From NCBI GenBank assembly GCA_031417395.1, contig JANOVM010000045.1:1-64000 (forward strand): DNA of 64,000 bases, written 5' to 3'. The notes under the pieces were generated by a model. The model saw nothing but the letters and a program-made list of their open reading frames with translations, had not been told where the DNA came from and searched no databases. Shown here one piece after another: positions 34,980 through 43,919 of the stretch (the first letter of the stretch is position 1; every line of letters starts with the position of its first letter). The DNA comes from JADKIH01 sp031417395 (GTDB taxonomy: Bacteria; Bacteroidota; Bacteroidia; AKYH767-A; 2013-40CM-41-45). Position numbers and translations under genes: made by a program.

Positions 34980-36056
34980 ATGACAAACAACGATTGTGCT
35001 CCTGCATTGGAAAGAAAAAAATTAAATTTCCTTGATCGATTCCTAACGCTTTGGATATTTTTGGCAATGGCTATTGGAGTATTCATAGGTTATTTGTTTC
35101 CCTCCTCTTCTACTTTCATTAATTCGCTTTCAAGTGGTACAACAAATATACCTCTTGCCATTGGATTAATATTAATGATGTATCCCCCTCTTGCTAAAGT
35201 GCAATACGAAAACATGGGCGAAGTATTTCGCGATACGAAGGTTTTAGGTGTATCGCTATTGCTCAATTGGATTATCGGACCTATAGTAATGTTTGCCTTA
35301 GCAATAATTTTTCTTCAAGGTTATCCCGAATACATGGTTGGTCTAATTCTCATAGGACTGGCACGCTGCATTGCCATGGTTGTTGTGTGGAATGAATTGG
35401 CTGAAGGAAATAGAGAATATGCTGCAGGGTTGATTGCTTTGAACAGTATTTTTCAAGTACTGTTATATAGTGTTTATGCTTACATTTTTATTACCGTTCT
35501 GCCTCCTCTGTTTGGCATAAAAGGACTGGAAGTAAATGTTACGATTTCTGAAATTGCAAAAAGTGTTGGAATATATCTGGGAATTCCATTTGCCGCAGGA
35601 TTAATAAGCCGTTATGCTCTCATTAAAATGAAGGGACTCGACTGGTTTCAAAACAAGTTCATTCCCTTCATCTCTCCCATAACGCTCATTGCATTACTTT
35701 TTACCATTATAGTAATGTTTAGTTTAAAAGGTGAGTTAATTGTTCAGATCCCTATGGATGTAATTCGCATCGCTATTCCATTAGTAATTTATTTTGTCAT
35801 TATGTTCCTGGTAAGCTTTTTTGCGGGACAAAAAATGGGAGCCGACTATTCAAAAAGTGCTTCAATTGCTTTCACAGCAGCAGGCAACAACTTTGAATTA
35901 GCTATCGCTGTTGCCATTGGGGTATTCGGCATTAATAGCGGACAGGCTTTTGTAGGAGTTATTGGTCCGTTGGTAGAAGTACCGGCGTTAATTGCTTTGG
36001 TAAATGTTGCTTTCCGGATTCGAAAGAAGTATTATTTGAAAAGTGCTTTGTCTTAG
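34980..36056 (+). CDS. acr3: Arsenite efflux permease, ACR3 family
   Basis: 358 residues, about ten transmembrane helices, length normal for ACR3. Diagnostic segments are LDRFLTLWIFLAMAIGVFIGY, the conserved Cys in GLARCIAMVVVWNELA, GDREYAA-like GNREYAAGL, LGIPFAAGLISR, and the C-terminal TAAGNNFELAIAVAIGVFG and GPLVEVPALIALVN. It exports As(III) across the inner membrane. It is the last gene of the operon. A decayed second copy of its C-terminus lies 1.1 kb downstream. Confidence 0.93.
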   Translation: MTNNDCAPALERKKLNFLDRFLTLWIFLAMAIGVFIGYLFPSSSTFINSLSSGTTNIPLAIGLILMMYPPLAKVQYENMGEVFRDTKVLGVSLLLNWIIGPIVMFALAIIFLQGYPEYMVGLILIGLARCIAMVVVWNELAEGNREYAAGLIALNSIFQVLLYSVYAYIFITVLPPLFGIKGLEVNVTISEIAKSVGIYLGIPFAAGLISRYALIKMKGLDWFQNKFIPFISPITLIALLFTIIVMFSLKGELIVQIPMDVIRIAIPLVIYFVIMFLVSFFAGQKMGADYSKSASIAFTAAGNNFELAIAVAIGVFGINSGQAFVGVIGPLVEVPALIALVNVAFRIRKKYYLKSALS

Positions 36057-36119
36057 CAATTCAAAAATAAAGTGATCCATAGATATTAAATCAAAAACTT
36101 TTATGTAATAAGTAATGAT

Positions 36120-36167
36120 TTGACAAACCCACTTGTGTTTTAATTAAAACTCAAGTGGGTTTGTCAA
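36120..36167. terminator. Terminator hairpin between convergent transcription units
   Basis: A 16-bp outer stem (36120-36135 with 36152-36167, core TGACAAACCCACTTG) encloses a second palindrome (GTTTTAATTAAAAC, 36137-36150). It lies between the end of acr3 and the end of the minus-strand lipoprotein gene, so it can act in both directions. The T-run is weak. Confidence 0.65.
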
Positions 36168-36199
36168 TAAAAATGCATCACCGGGAATAAATAAATTTT

Positions 36200-36931
36200 C
36201 TATAAAATTGTCAAGTTATAAGTCATATCAAGTGTAAGACTATATAATGGAACTTCACCCGAGTAATGAATTATATGATTTCCCTTTTTTAATACTTTGG
36301 TCATGATAAAATATCCATCCCCTACAGAAGTCCCAAAACCACCGGTACTTCCGAAAATCCAAGGAGTAGGTGCGTTGAAAGTGAACTCCGGTGATACGAC
36401 ACGATAGGAGTTAATATTACTGACAGAAATCCCATCCACAGTACATGTTACATTGGTAATTAGATCAGCAGTTGAATTTGCATTGATCAGCCGATCAGCA
36501 TAGGTACTCCCCAATCCTTCCAGGTCAGACGCTTCAGCGTTAATCAAAGCAATAAATAATGCTTTGCCATGAGGAATCGTACAGGTGCGCACAACAGTCC
36601 CAAATGGCGCGGCAAGAAACCATACTTTTCCCGTTTGGCCCATCGTTACATCAAATCCCGGGTCGTCGTTAAACGGATGGTTAGGCACAACGGGCAATTC
36701 CATTGCCCATTTCCACCAATTTGCACTCCATTCACCGTAGGTAGAACCAAACATGTTTGCATTAGGTGAAAATACCTCTGAGTTCATTTTTAACGCCCTA
36801 ACATCTGCATTTTCAGTAACACTGGAATTTAGAGGAGCAATCGTATTTTCCTTTTTGCACGCACTGGCTAGTAGCATAATGAATGCAATGATGATAAATG
36901 ATGATTGATTGATAATTTTAATTGTTTTCAT
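36200..36931 (-). CDS. Lipoprotein of unknown function
   Basis: 243 residues, with lipobox LLASAC (Cys25). The mature part carries distinctive blocks: FGSTYGEWSANWWKWAMELP, GQTGKVWFLAAPFGTVVRTC, IPHGKALFIALINAE, DGYFIMTKVLKKGNHIIHYSGE. I have an impression of other exported proteins with YGEWSxxWWxW followed by a CTIPxGKALF motif, but know no function. The compact beta-rich composition suggests a small extracellular domain. It is monocistronic. Confidence 0.7.
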   Translation of the reverse strand: MKTIKIINQSSFIIIAFIMLLASACKKENTIAPLNSSVTENADVRALKMNSEVFSPNANMFGSTYGEWSANWWKWAMELPVVPNHPFNDDPGFDVTMGQTGKVWFLAAPFGTVVRTCTIPHGKALFIALINAEASDLEGLGSTYADRLINANSTADLITNVTCTVDGISVSNINSYRVVSPEFTFNAPTPWIFGSTGGFGTSVGDGYFIMTKVLKKGNHIIHYSGEVPLYSLTLDMTYNLTIL

Positions 36932-37153
36932 TTTTTTGTTTTTTTAAAAATGGTTAAAATAAATTATACACATTCAATATTCTAAATGTCACATAAAGAT
37001 ACAATTATTTGAAAATTTGAAACACTGAAATCGAAAAAATTATAGAGAAAGATTTAAATCTGAGGCCATTTTTATCGTTTCCTGGACTTTTAGTACCTTT
37101 AGCGTTAAATTAGGACTCCAAATTTCAACAATTAACAGGGAGTTCTCACGAAA

Positions 37154-37309
37154 GCCCGCAACAATTTTGAAGGAGCCATAGCAATTGCTATCAGTGTTTT
37201 CGGAGTTAATAGTGTTGAGATTTTGTGGGAGTCAATAGTCCTTTAGTAGAAGTAACTGCTTTATTGGTTTGGTGAATTTTACATTCCAAATTCGAAGGAA
37301 GTATTATTT
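37154..37309 (+). pseudogene. Decayed C-terminal fragment of an ACR3 pump gene
   Basis: Reading in two frames gives NFEGAIAIAISVFGVNSVEI then, after a frameshift, SPLVEVTALLVW and HSKFEGSII. This matches the acr3 C-terminus (NFELAIAVAIGVFGINSGQA, GPLVEVPALIALVN, RIRKKYYL). Stops and frameshifts make it non-functional. The remaining 36932-37556 gap shows no other gene. Confidence 0.85.
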
Positions 37310-37518
37310 AAACACACCAATGTCTCAAAAAAATATAGCCTGCTTTAAAGATGATTTTTCAACTTTCAAATTCTCAAAACAATTGTTTCCATATCTATTT
37401 GCAGAATTGAATTATCATTAAAATACGATTAAATTTCAAGTATCTCAACGAGGAAAAGTTTATTAAAATGATATTTGCAATTATTTAAATAATTTAGGAC
37501 AAGCTACTCCCATTTTCA

Positions 37519-37526
37519 TAAATTTG
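37519..37526 (+). promoter_or_regulatory. -7 promoter element of the two-component operon
   Basis: TAAATTTG (TAnnTTTG) lies 30 bp before the ATG at 37557. No clear -33 box was seen. Confidence 0.45.
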
Positions 37527-37556
37527 GAAACGGAATTTATTATCTAATACCATAAA

Positions 37557-38240
37557 ATGAAATTACTATTAGTTGAAGACGAACCCAAATTAATCTCCTT
37601 CATAAAACGAGGTCTCGAAGAAAACGGTTTTGAAACAGACATTGCTTACGATGGTAATGTAGGAGAACGACTCGCCAAAAGCGGAAACTACAATGTAATT
37701 ATTCTTGATGTCAATCTTCCTTACAAAAATGGGTTTGAAATATGTTCCGAACTGAGAAAAAATAATATTCACACTCCTGTTCTCATGCTAACTGCACTGG
37801 GAAGCACAGAAGATAAACTTCAAGGTTTTGATGCAGGCGCTGACGATTATCTAATAAAGCCCTTTGAGTTTTTAGAATTGCTGGCCAGGGTAAAAGCCTT
37901 ATCCAAACGTAATACCGATGATAAGACAGCAACGAATGTTCTGCGTTTTGCCGATTTAGTACTTGATCTAAATACAAAAACTGTTCAAAGGGGCGGAAAC
38001 AGTATTGATCTCACTGCCAAAGAATTTTCATTGCTGGAATATTTTTTGAGAAATAAGAAACGTGTTATTTCACGCGGAGAACTTGCTGATAAAGTGTGGG
38101 ACATCAACTTTGATACAGGAACAAACGTAATTGATGTATATGTTAATTTTTTAAGAAAGAAAATCGATAAAAACTTCCCCAATAAACTAATTCATACTCA
38201 AGTTGGATTCGGTTATATTCTAAAGGAAGCAGCTGAATGA
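37557..38240 (+). CDS. OmpR/PhoB-family response regulator
   Basis: 227 residues. Receiver domain 1-120: acidic pocket in LLLVEDEP, phosphoacceptor Asp51 in ILDVNLP, switch Thr in MLTALG, Lys in LIKPFEFLEL. Winged-helix DNA-binding domain about 130-222: IDLTAKEFSLLEYFL, VISRGELADKVWD, VDVYVNFLRKKID-like, THTQVGFGYIL-like. The layout resembles CusR/CopR-type metal-response regulators. The stop overlaps the start of the kinase gene (ATGA), so the two are translated together. Confidence 0.92.
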   Translation: MKLLLVEDEPKLISFIKRGLEENGFETDIAYDGNVGERLAKSGNYNVIILDVNLPYKNGFEICSELRKNNIHTPVLMLTALGSTEDKLQGFDAGADDYLIKPFEFLELLARVKALSKRNTDDKTATNVLRFADLVLDLNTKTVQRGGNSIDLTAKEFSLLEYFLRNKKRVISRGELADKVWDINFDTGTNVIDVYVNFLRKKIDKNFPNKLIHTQVGFGYILKEAAE

Positions 38241-39601
38241 CAATAAAAAATAAACTTACTTTTCGTTTTACTTTAATTGTAGGTGCGCTTCTTTTACTTT
38301 TTTCAATAATAATCTATCTATCGACTGCCAATTTTCTTGGGCGTGAATCGATAAGTAAATTTAAAGAGAAGGTAGTCCTTACTTCGAGTTTTATCATAAA
38401 AGATGGCGTTATAGACTCTGATCTTGTTTCCGTCATAAATAAAAATTTACTTAACTCCATTCTAAAAGAAAAAATTTTAATTCTGGATGAAAATGGTTCC
38501 GTTAAGTACAATAGTTTTGACAGCATCAATCATCCATTTGAAAACAAGTTCATAAACGAAGTACTCATAAACAAAGAAGCCTTTGCTTCAACGAATGATG
38601 CTTTAAGATTTGGAATATTGCTAAGCGGAGAAAAAAACAAACTGATATTTATTGCTGAGTCCCAAAAAGAATATCTAAATGAATTGTATCAATTAAAATT
38701 AATTCTTTTTACAGGATGGTTAGTATCACTGGTATTAATTTTCATTTCAGGAAGGTATTTCGCAGGAAAAGCTTTGCAGCCTATTTCTAAAGTTGTTACA
38801 GAAGTTGACACTATCTCTATCAGCAACCTGCATAAGCGCGTTAGCGAAGGAAATAGCAAAGACGAGATTGCCCAACTCGCAAAAACTTTTAACAGACTAC
38901 TCGAACGACTGGAAGTTGCCTTTCAATTACAACGCAACTTCGTTTCCAATGCTTCTCATGAGCTGCGAACACCACTAAGTACTATTACTGCTCAACTTGA
39001 AGTAACATTGCTTAATAAGCGTACAACCGCTGAATATGAATTAGTGTTGAATTCAATATTAGATGATATTCGGGATTTAAACCAACTTTCAGAAGGACTT
39101 TTTGACTTAACACTGGCAAGCCGCGATGTTTCACTCATGAAATTCGCAAATGTCAGAATGGATGAATTGCTTCTACAAGCTCGTAAAGAATTGTTAAAAC
39201 GAAAAAATGATTATAAGATTAATATTCACTTTGGAGAATTTCCTGAAGAAGAAACATCGTTAACTCTTTTTGGCAAAGAACATTTGTTAAAATCTGTCCT
39301 AATTAACCTTATGGATAATGCTTGTAAATTTTCCAGTAACAAAGCAGCAGATGTCTTCCTGGATATTGAATCAAATACCATTAAACTGACGGTTTCAGAT
39401 AATGGCATTGGTATGCCTGATGAATATTTAAATAATGTTTTCAAGCCTCTAATCCGGGCAGAAAATGCAAAACGCATACCCGGTCACGGACTTGGTCTGG
39501 CTTTGGCGAAAAAAATAGTGGAACTTCATCACGGTGATATTCAGATTTCTACGGCAATAAATAAGGGAACAACCATTTCCCTCAAATTCCCCTCCCTTTA
39601 G
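38237..39601 (+). CDS. Membrane sensor histidine kinase
   Basis: 454 residues. Two transmembrane helices (about 12-32 and 153-175) bracket a periplasmic sensor of about 120 residues. Then come HAMP (about 176-228), a HisKA domain with His241 in NASHELRTPLST, and an ATPase domain (N box LMDNACKFS, G1 DNGIGMP, G2 GHGLGLALAKKI). All catalytic boxes are intact. It is the partner of the response regulator at 37557. The signal is unknown; the neighbours (ars genes, Hsp20, carbonic anhydrase) suggest envelope or metal stress (inference). Confidence 0.92.
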   Translation: MTIKNKLTFRFTLIVGALLLLFSIIIYLSTANFLGRESISKFKEKVVLTSSFIIKDGVIDSDLVSVINKNLLNSILKEKILILDENGSVKYNSFDSINHPFENKFINEVLINKEAFASTNDALRFGILLSGEKNKLIFIAESQKEYLNELYQLKLILFTGWLVSLVLIFISGRYFAGKALQPISKVVTEVDTISISNLHKRVSEGNSKDEIAQLAKTFNRLLERLEVAFQLQRNFVSNASHELRTPLSTITAQLEVTLLNKRTTAEYELVLNSILDDIRDLNQLSEGLFDLTLASRDVSLMKFANVRMDELLLQARKELLKRKNDYKINIHFGEFPEEETSLTLFGKEHLLKSVLINLMDNACKFSSNKAADVFLDIESNTIKLTVSDNGIGMPDEYLNNVFKPLIRAENAKRIPGHGLGLALAKKIVELHHGDIQISTAINKGTTISLKFPSL

Positions 39602-39730
39602 CATTTAATGACTTTTTAACCGGGCTTTAAGATTTGTTTAAGGTTAAGCCCGTTAATTTGCCATGTATTCAATAACGAATGCACCCGGCAACAGGGAAAC
39701 TGAAGGTTAAAATTAAAAAGCAAAATAAAA

Positions 39731-40483
39731 ATGAAAATTTCAAATTTAATTCCTGTTATAGAAGGCAAACCAAATCACAAAGAAACATTCAATAAGGTTT
39801 CTAATTTCCCGGCAGTAAACGTTTCTGAAACAAGAGAAACTCTTAAAATCGTTCTCGAAGTTCCTGGATATACTCATGAAGACATTGCAGTATATGCTAT
39901 GGGGTCGCGATTAAGTGTATCCGGAAGCAGAAAAGAAAATGCTACTGAAAAATTAAAAATTCTTCTCTCCAAAGAAAGAATAAATTCTTTCCGCTGGGTT
40001 TATGACTTAAAACTACCTTACAAAAAAGAAGACCTTACCATTACCATTGAGAACGGCTTCCTATTCATCACGCTTATTAAATCAGAGAAAGTGATGCTTC
40101 CTGTGAAAAACGTTCCTGTGCTGGAGAATTACATGGAGGACAACTTCTACTTCCCACGTGCAAATGTGGTTGAATCAGAATCCCATTTAGAGATGTCGCT
40201 TGAAATACCGGGCTACAAAACGGAAGATGTATTTATTGATATTAAAGACACATCTTTAATGATAACCGGCAAACGAAAACTGGAATTGTACAATCAAGGA
40301 GAACAATATCATCGTATTGAAATTCCTTTAAGAAATTCATTCATGCGCATGTTTGAATTACCGGATAATATTAACAAGTCACAAGCCAGCTGGCATGTAG
40401 AGAATGGTGTCATGTTTGTATTCCTTCCAAAACTTAAAACAATCTTAAAAGAAGAAGTTGGGCGAGAAACGATGTTTGCCTGA
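39731..40483 (+). CDS. Tandem small heat-shock (Hsp20/alpha-crystallin) protein
   Basis: 250 residues holding two alpha-crystallin-like domains. The first is at about 27-120 (FPAVNVSETRETLKIVLEVPGYTHEDI, FRWVYDLKLP, ENGFLFITL, each read in part). The second is at about 135-240 (FPRANVVESESHLEMSLEIPG, FRRIEIPL-like HRIEIPLRNS, WHVENGVMFVFLPK). Ordinary bacterial Hsp20 proteins have one domain and about 140-160 residues, so this is an internal duplication. The domains have diverged, so the fusion is not recent. It is an ATP-independent holdase by family. It starts 129 bp after the kinase gene. Confidence 0.82.
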   Translation: MKISNLIPVIEGKPNHKETFNKVSNFPAVNVSETRETLKIVLEVPGYTHEDIAVYAMGSRLSVSGSRKENATEKLKILLSKERINSFRWVYDLKLPYKKEDLTITIENGFLFITLIKSEKVMLPVKNVPVLENYMEDNFYFPRANVVESESHLEMSLEIPGYKTEDVFIDIKDTSLMITGKRKLELYNQGEQYHRIEIPLRNSFMRMFELPDNINKSQASWHVENGVMFVFLPKLKTILKEEVGRETMFA

Positions 40484-40511
40484 TTAACTAATTCATCGCA
40501 TTGTGTTTGTT

Positions 40512-40551
40512 AAACAATTCCCTGCTGTTATAACTACAGCAGGGTTTGTTT
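40512..40551 (+). terminator. Rho-independent terminator
   Basis: CCCTGCTGT (40520-40528) pairs with ACAGCAGGG (40536-40544), loop 7 nt, extended by AAACAA/TTGTTT pairing, and followed by T-rich sequence. It ends the Hsp20 transcript. Confidence 0.75.
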
Positions 40552-40642
40552 TAAATATCAGTATAAATTATTCATCAACATATTATTAAATTAAATTAAA
40601 TTATTCTAAACCCAATCTAACCCCAAAACAAATCAATAACCC

Positions 40643-41392
40643 ATGAAAACTAACAAATTAATTTTATCAATTATCGGATTAAGTTTCATTGCAAATAATG
40701 CAATTTCCGGTGAAAATGAATTACAAAAAGGGAAAACCGGAATTTCCACTGCCGGTACACAAACAAAAGAATCTCAGTCCGCTATGGATCCCAAACAAGC
40801 ACTACAAAAATTAAAAGAAGGAAATAAACGCTTTGTAGAAAACAAAATGTTAAATAAGAATTACAAAGCTCAGGTAAAAGAAACTGCAAAAGGTCAATAC
40901 CCATATGCAGTTATCCTTAGCTGCTTAGACTCCAGAACATCGTCTGAATTAATTTTTGACCTTAACATGGGAGATTCTTTCAATGCCCGTATTGCAGGAA
41001 ATTTTGAAAACGAAGACATCCTTGGCAGTATGGAATTTGCTTGCAAAGCCGCAGGTGCAAAATTAATTGTTGTTGTTGGACATACTAATTGCGGAGCCGT
41101 TAAAGGTGCATGCGATAAAGTTGAAATGGGCAACCTTACCAGTGTAATCAAACAAATTTCACCGGTTGTAGAATCCACACCAACAAGTGGTGAAAAAAAT
41201 TCCAAAAATCATGAATTTGTTGAAGAGGTTTCAAAACAAAACGTACTTAAGACTATGAAAGATATTCGTGAGAGAAGTCCAATACTAAAAGAAATGGAAG
41301 AAAAAGGTGAAATTGCTATTGTAGGTGGTATGTATAATCTTGAAACCGGAAAAGTAGATTTTTATCAAGAAAAAACAGAGAGTAATAATTGA
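40643..41392 (+). CDS. Exported beta-class carbonic anhydrase
   Basis: 249 residues. An N-terminal signal (LILSIIGLSFIANNAISG) and a Lys/Ser-rich linker are followed by the beta-CA domain (about 50-245). Zinc ligands are Cys94 in SCLDSR (with Asp96-Arg98), His147 and Cys150 in GHTNCGAVKGA. ARIAGNF and FACKAAGAKLIVVVGH are also family hallmarks. It interconverts CO2 and bicarbonate, here probably in the periplasm. Its TGA overlaps the ATG of the DedA gene by one base, and it leads a four-gene operon. Confidence 0.92.
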   Translation: MKTNKLILSIIGLSFIANNAISGENELQKGKTGISTAGTQTKESQSAMDPKQALQKLKEGNKRFVENKMLNKNYKAQVKETAKGQYPYAVILSCLDSRTSSELIFDLNMGDSFNARIAGNFENEDILGSMEFACKAAGAKLIVVVGHTNCGAVKGACDKVEMGNLTSVIKQISPVVESTPTSGEKNSKNHEFVEEVSKQNVLKTMKDIRERSPILKEMEEKGEIAIVGGMYNLETGKVDFYQEKTESNN

Positions 41393-42012
41393 TGGAATTT
41401 TTTGAAACTCTCATGAACTCCGAAAAACTAATCCATTACGGAGGATTAACACTGTTATTGATAATAGTGTTTGCCGAAACCGGATTGTTTTTCGGATTCT
41501 TTTTGCCGGGAGATTACTTATTGTTTACAGCAGGAATCCTATGCGGAACACAGGATTTGAATGTCAGTATAGAGACACTTACGCTGTCTGTAATTTGTGC
41601 GGCAATCCTGGGTGATTATACCGGCTATTTTACAGGCAGGTTTTTTGGAAACAAATTTGTTCAGAAAAAAGACTCATTCTTTTTCAAAAAAAAATATGTT
41701 GAAAAAACGAATGCCTTCTTTTTAAAATATGGAAAAGCTACACTTATACTGGGAAGGTATTTACCCATTGTACGGACGTTTGCACCTATTATGGCAGGAA
41801 TAACAAAAATGGATTTCAAGTATTTTTCTTTGGCAAATATAACAGGAGGTATCTTATGGGTAACATCTCTAATACCTCTTGGCTATTACTTAGGCAAGAA
41901 TCACCCTGATGTCATAGACTACATAGGTTATATTGTATTAGGTTTTTTTATTTTAACACTTATTCCTGTGATAAAAGTGCTTTGGTCAGGATTTAAAGTT
42001 AAGCCTTTATAA
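41392..42012 (+). CDS. DedA-family membrane protein
   Basis: 206 residues from the ATG at 41392 (TGATG overlap with the upstream stop); a TTG one codon earlier is less likely. Conserved DedA/SNARE-associated region: FAETGLFFGFFLPGDYLLF, GDYTGYFTGRFFGNKF, KYGKATLILGRYLPIVRTFAPIMAGI. About five membrane segments. DedA proteins are linked to lipid-carrier flipping and to proton-motive-force and pH homeostasis, which fits the neighbouring carbonic anhydrase and channel. Confidence 0.9.
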   Translation: MEFFETLMNSEKLIHYGGLTLLLIIVFAETGLFFGFFLPGDYLLFTAGILCGTQDLNVSIETLTLSVICAAILGDYTGYFTGRFFGNKFVQKKDSFFFKKKYVEKTNAFFLKYGKATLILGRYLPIVRTFAPIMAGITKMDFKYFSLANITGGILWVTSLIPLGYYLGKNHPDVIDYIGYIVLGFFILTLIPVIKVLWSGFKVKPL

Positions 42013-42014
42013 AA

Positions 42015-42905
42015 ATGTTTCTATTTGCCCGAAGAGTAACAGAATCTGCTATATTCAAATATGGCATACTTTTAACAATTATATCGTCAGCCATTCTAAC
42101 CGGTCTTGAAACCTATTCCGGAATTTTAATTAACTACGAGCAGATTTTCCTGAAATTAGATAGAATAATAATTTTAATATTTACAATAGAAATAATTCTC
42201 AAGCTATTAGCGCAAGGTAAAAATCCCAAGCAATATTTCCGTGACCCATGGAACATTTTTGACTTCATAATTGTAATACTCTGTTACTTACCATCCGATT
42301 TACGATTCGTAAGTATGCTGAGAATTGTGAGACTGTTGCGTGTTCTTAGATTAATTAGCGTATTACCAAAACTTCAACTGCTTGTAAACACACTAATAAA
42401 GAGTTTACCATCCATTTCCTATGTAATAATTCTTCTGACTTTATTATTCTATATTTATGCAGTGGCAGGTTGTTTCATTTTTGGGCAAAATGATCCCATT
42501 CATTTTGGCAGTCTGCACGTAGCTATGTTGACATTATTCAGCGTAGTAACACTGGAAGGCTGGGTTGAAATTTTAAAGATAAATATGTACGGCTGTGCAA
42601 ATTATGGCTATGAAAACTATCGTCAACTTTGCCTATCATCCAATGGCCAGCCGGCAGCAGCCGTTGCTTATTTTATTTCATTCATTTTACTTGGCTCCAT
42701 GATTTTCATAAATTTGTTTATTGGTGTTGTAATGAACAGCATGTCAGAAAGTGAGCGTGAAATGGCCCTTTTAAAACTAAAAAGCAAAAATAACTCCGAC
42801 TTAATTGAAAACCTCCAATCTATAGAACAAAAAATGGATTTACTGAAAAATGATTTTACAATCATTTCGGATAAAATTAAAAACGAATTAACTAAATCAA
42901 AATAA
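42015..42905 (+). CDS. Bacterial voltage-gated cation channel (NaChBac/BacNav-like)
   Basis: 296 residues, one six-helix domain. S4 carries regularly spaced arginines (LRFVSMLRIVRLLRVLRLISVLPKL, about 92-118). The pore filter is TLEGW with Glu181, against TLESW in NaChBac, so a cation-selective and possibly Ca-permeable pore is expected. Between filter and S6 is an extended loop with two cysteines (YGCANYGYENYRQLCLSS), longer than in NaChBac, possibly a disulfide-closed turret. S6 (FINLFIGVVMNSM) leads into a C-terminal coiled coil (about 245-292), as in tetrameric BacNav channels. It lies 2 bp after DedA and overlaps TerC by one base. Confidence 0.88.
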   Translation: MFLFARRVTESAIFKYGILLTIISSAILTGLETYSGILINYEQIFLKLDRIIILIFTIEIILKLLAQGKNPKQYFRDPWNIFDFIIVILCYLPSDLRFVSMLRIVRLLRVLRLISVLPKLQLLVNTLIKSLPSISYVIILLTLLFYIYAVAGCFIFGQNDPIHFGSLHVAMLTLFSVVTLEGWVEILKINMYGCANYGYENYRQLCLSSNGQPAAAVAYFISFILLGSMIFINLFIGVVMNSMSESEREMALLKLKSKNNSDLIENLQSIEQKMDLLKNDFTIISDKIKNELTKSK

Positions 42906-43831
42906 TGGAGACGCAAATTGGATTGTGGATAGGTTTTAATGCATTTGTTTTACTAATGCTGGCCCTTGATCTTGGAGTATTTAACAGAAAAGATCATGAA
43001 ATAAAAGTTAAAGAAGCGTTAATTTGGAGTGGCGTATGGATATGCCTTGCTTTACTTTTTAATGCAGGAATCTATTATTATAAAGGAAGTGAAATTGCCA
43101 TGCAGTTTCTAACAGGGTATGTTATTGAAAAATCACTTAGCGTAGACAATATTTTTGTCTTTGTACTTTTGTTTTCTTATTTCAAAGTGCCTCCTTTGTA
43201 TCAACACAGAGTTTTGTTTTGGGGTATTCTCGGCGCACTGATAATGCGAGCTATTTTTATTGCAGCCGGTATTGCACTCATTGCCAAGTTCCATTGGATC
43301 ATATATGTATTTGGCGGCTTCCTTGTAATAACAGGAATAAAACTAGCCATTAATAAAGGAACTAAAATTGACCCTGAGCATAATCCCGTTGTTAAATTGT
43401 TCCGAAAATTTTTCCCGGCAACTAGTAAATATCATGGTAATAAATTCTGGATAATTGAAAATGGAAAACGAACCGCTACGCCGCTTTTCATTGTACTATT
43501 GTTAATTGAAACCACTGATTTAATATTTGCCGTTGACTCCATCCCTGCTATTCTCGCCATAACGAATGATGCTTTCATCGTTTACACATCCAATGTATTT
43601 GCAATCCTTGGACTTCGTTCTTTGTATTTTGCATTATCGGGAATAATGGATTTATTTAAATACCTGCATTATGGACTTGCAGCAATATTGGTATTTGTAG
43701 GTGTTAAAATGATACTCGTTGATTTTTATAAAATCCCTATCACTGTTTCTCTTTCAGTAATTGGCGGGATTCTTCTTACAAGTGTCTTGTTTTCCATACT
43801 TCATCGTAAGGACAAAGTAGTTTTAGAATAA
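42905..43831 (+). CDS. TerC/Alx-family membrane protein
   Basis: 308 residues, about eight or nine transmembrane helices. Family hallmarks are ALDLGVFNRKDHEIKVKEAL, YVIEKSLSVDNIFVFVLLF, HRVLFWGILGALIMRAIF, LLIETTDLIFAVDSIPAILAIT and NVFAILGLRSLYFAL. The acidic membrane residues (ETTD, DSIPA, KSLSVDN) are those thought to handle Mn2+ in Alx/MeeY-type members. Its ATG overlaps the channel stop (TAATG). It ends the carbonic anhydrase-DedA-channel-TerC operon. Confidence 0.93.
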   Translation: METQIGLWIGFNAFVLLMLALDLGVFNRKDHEIKVKEALIWSGVWICLALLFNAGIYYYKGSEIAMQFLTGYVIEKSLSVDNIFVFVLLFSYFKVPPLYQHRVLFWGILGALIMRAIFIAAGIALIAKFHWIIYVFGGFLVITGIKLAINKGTKIDPEHNPVVKLFRKFFPATSKYHGNKFWIIENGKRTATPLFIVLLLIETTDLIFAVDSIPAILAITNDAFIVYTSNVFAILGLRSLYFALSGIMDLFKYLHYGLAAILVFVGVKMILVDFYKIPITVSLSVIGGILLTSVLFSILHRKDKVVLE

Positions 43832-43911
43832 AGTGAAAATTGCCGGAAAACCGCTATTCCATTATTAAATTTCTATATGATATAAATCATTTTAATTAAA
43901 CATCAATTACC

Positions 43912-43919
43912 TACCTTTG
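43912..43919 (+). promoter_or_regulatory. -7 promoter element that decides the next start
   Basis: TACCTTTG matches TAnnTTTG. The TTG at 43917 that could open the longer frame lies inside this element, so the ATG at 43935 is the better start. No clear -33 box. Confidence 0.5.
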
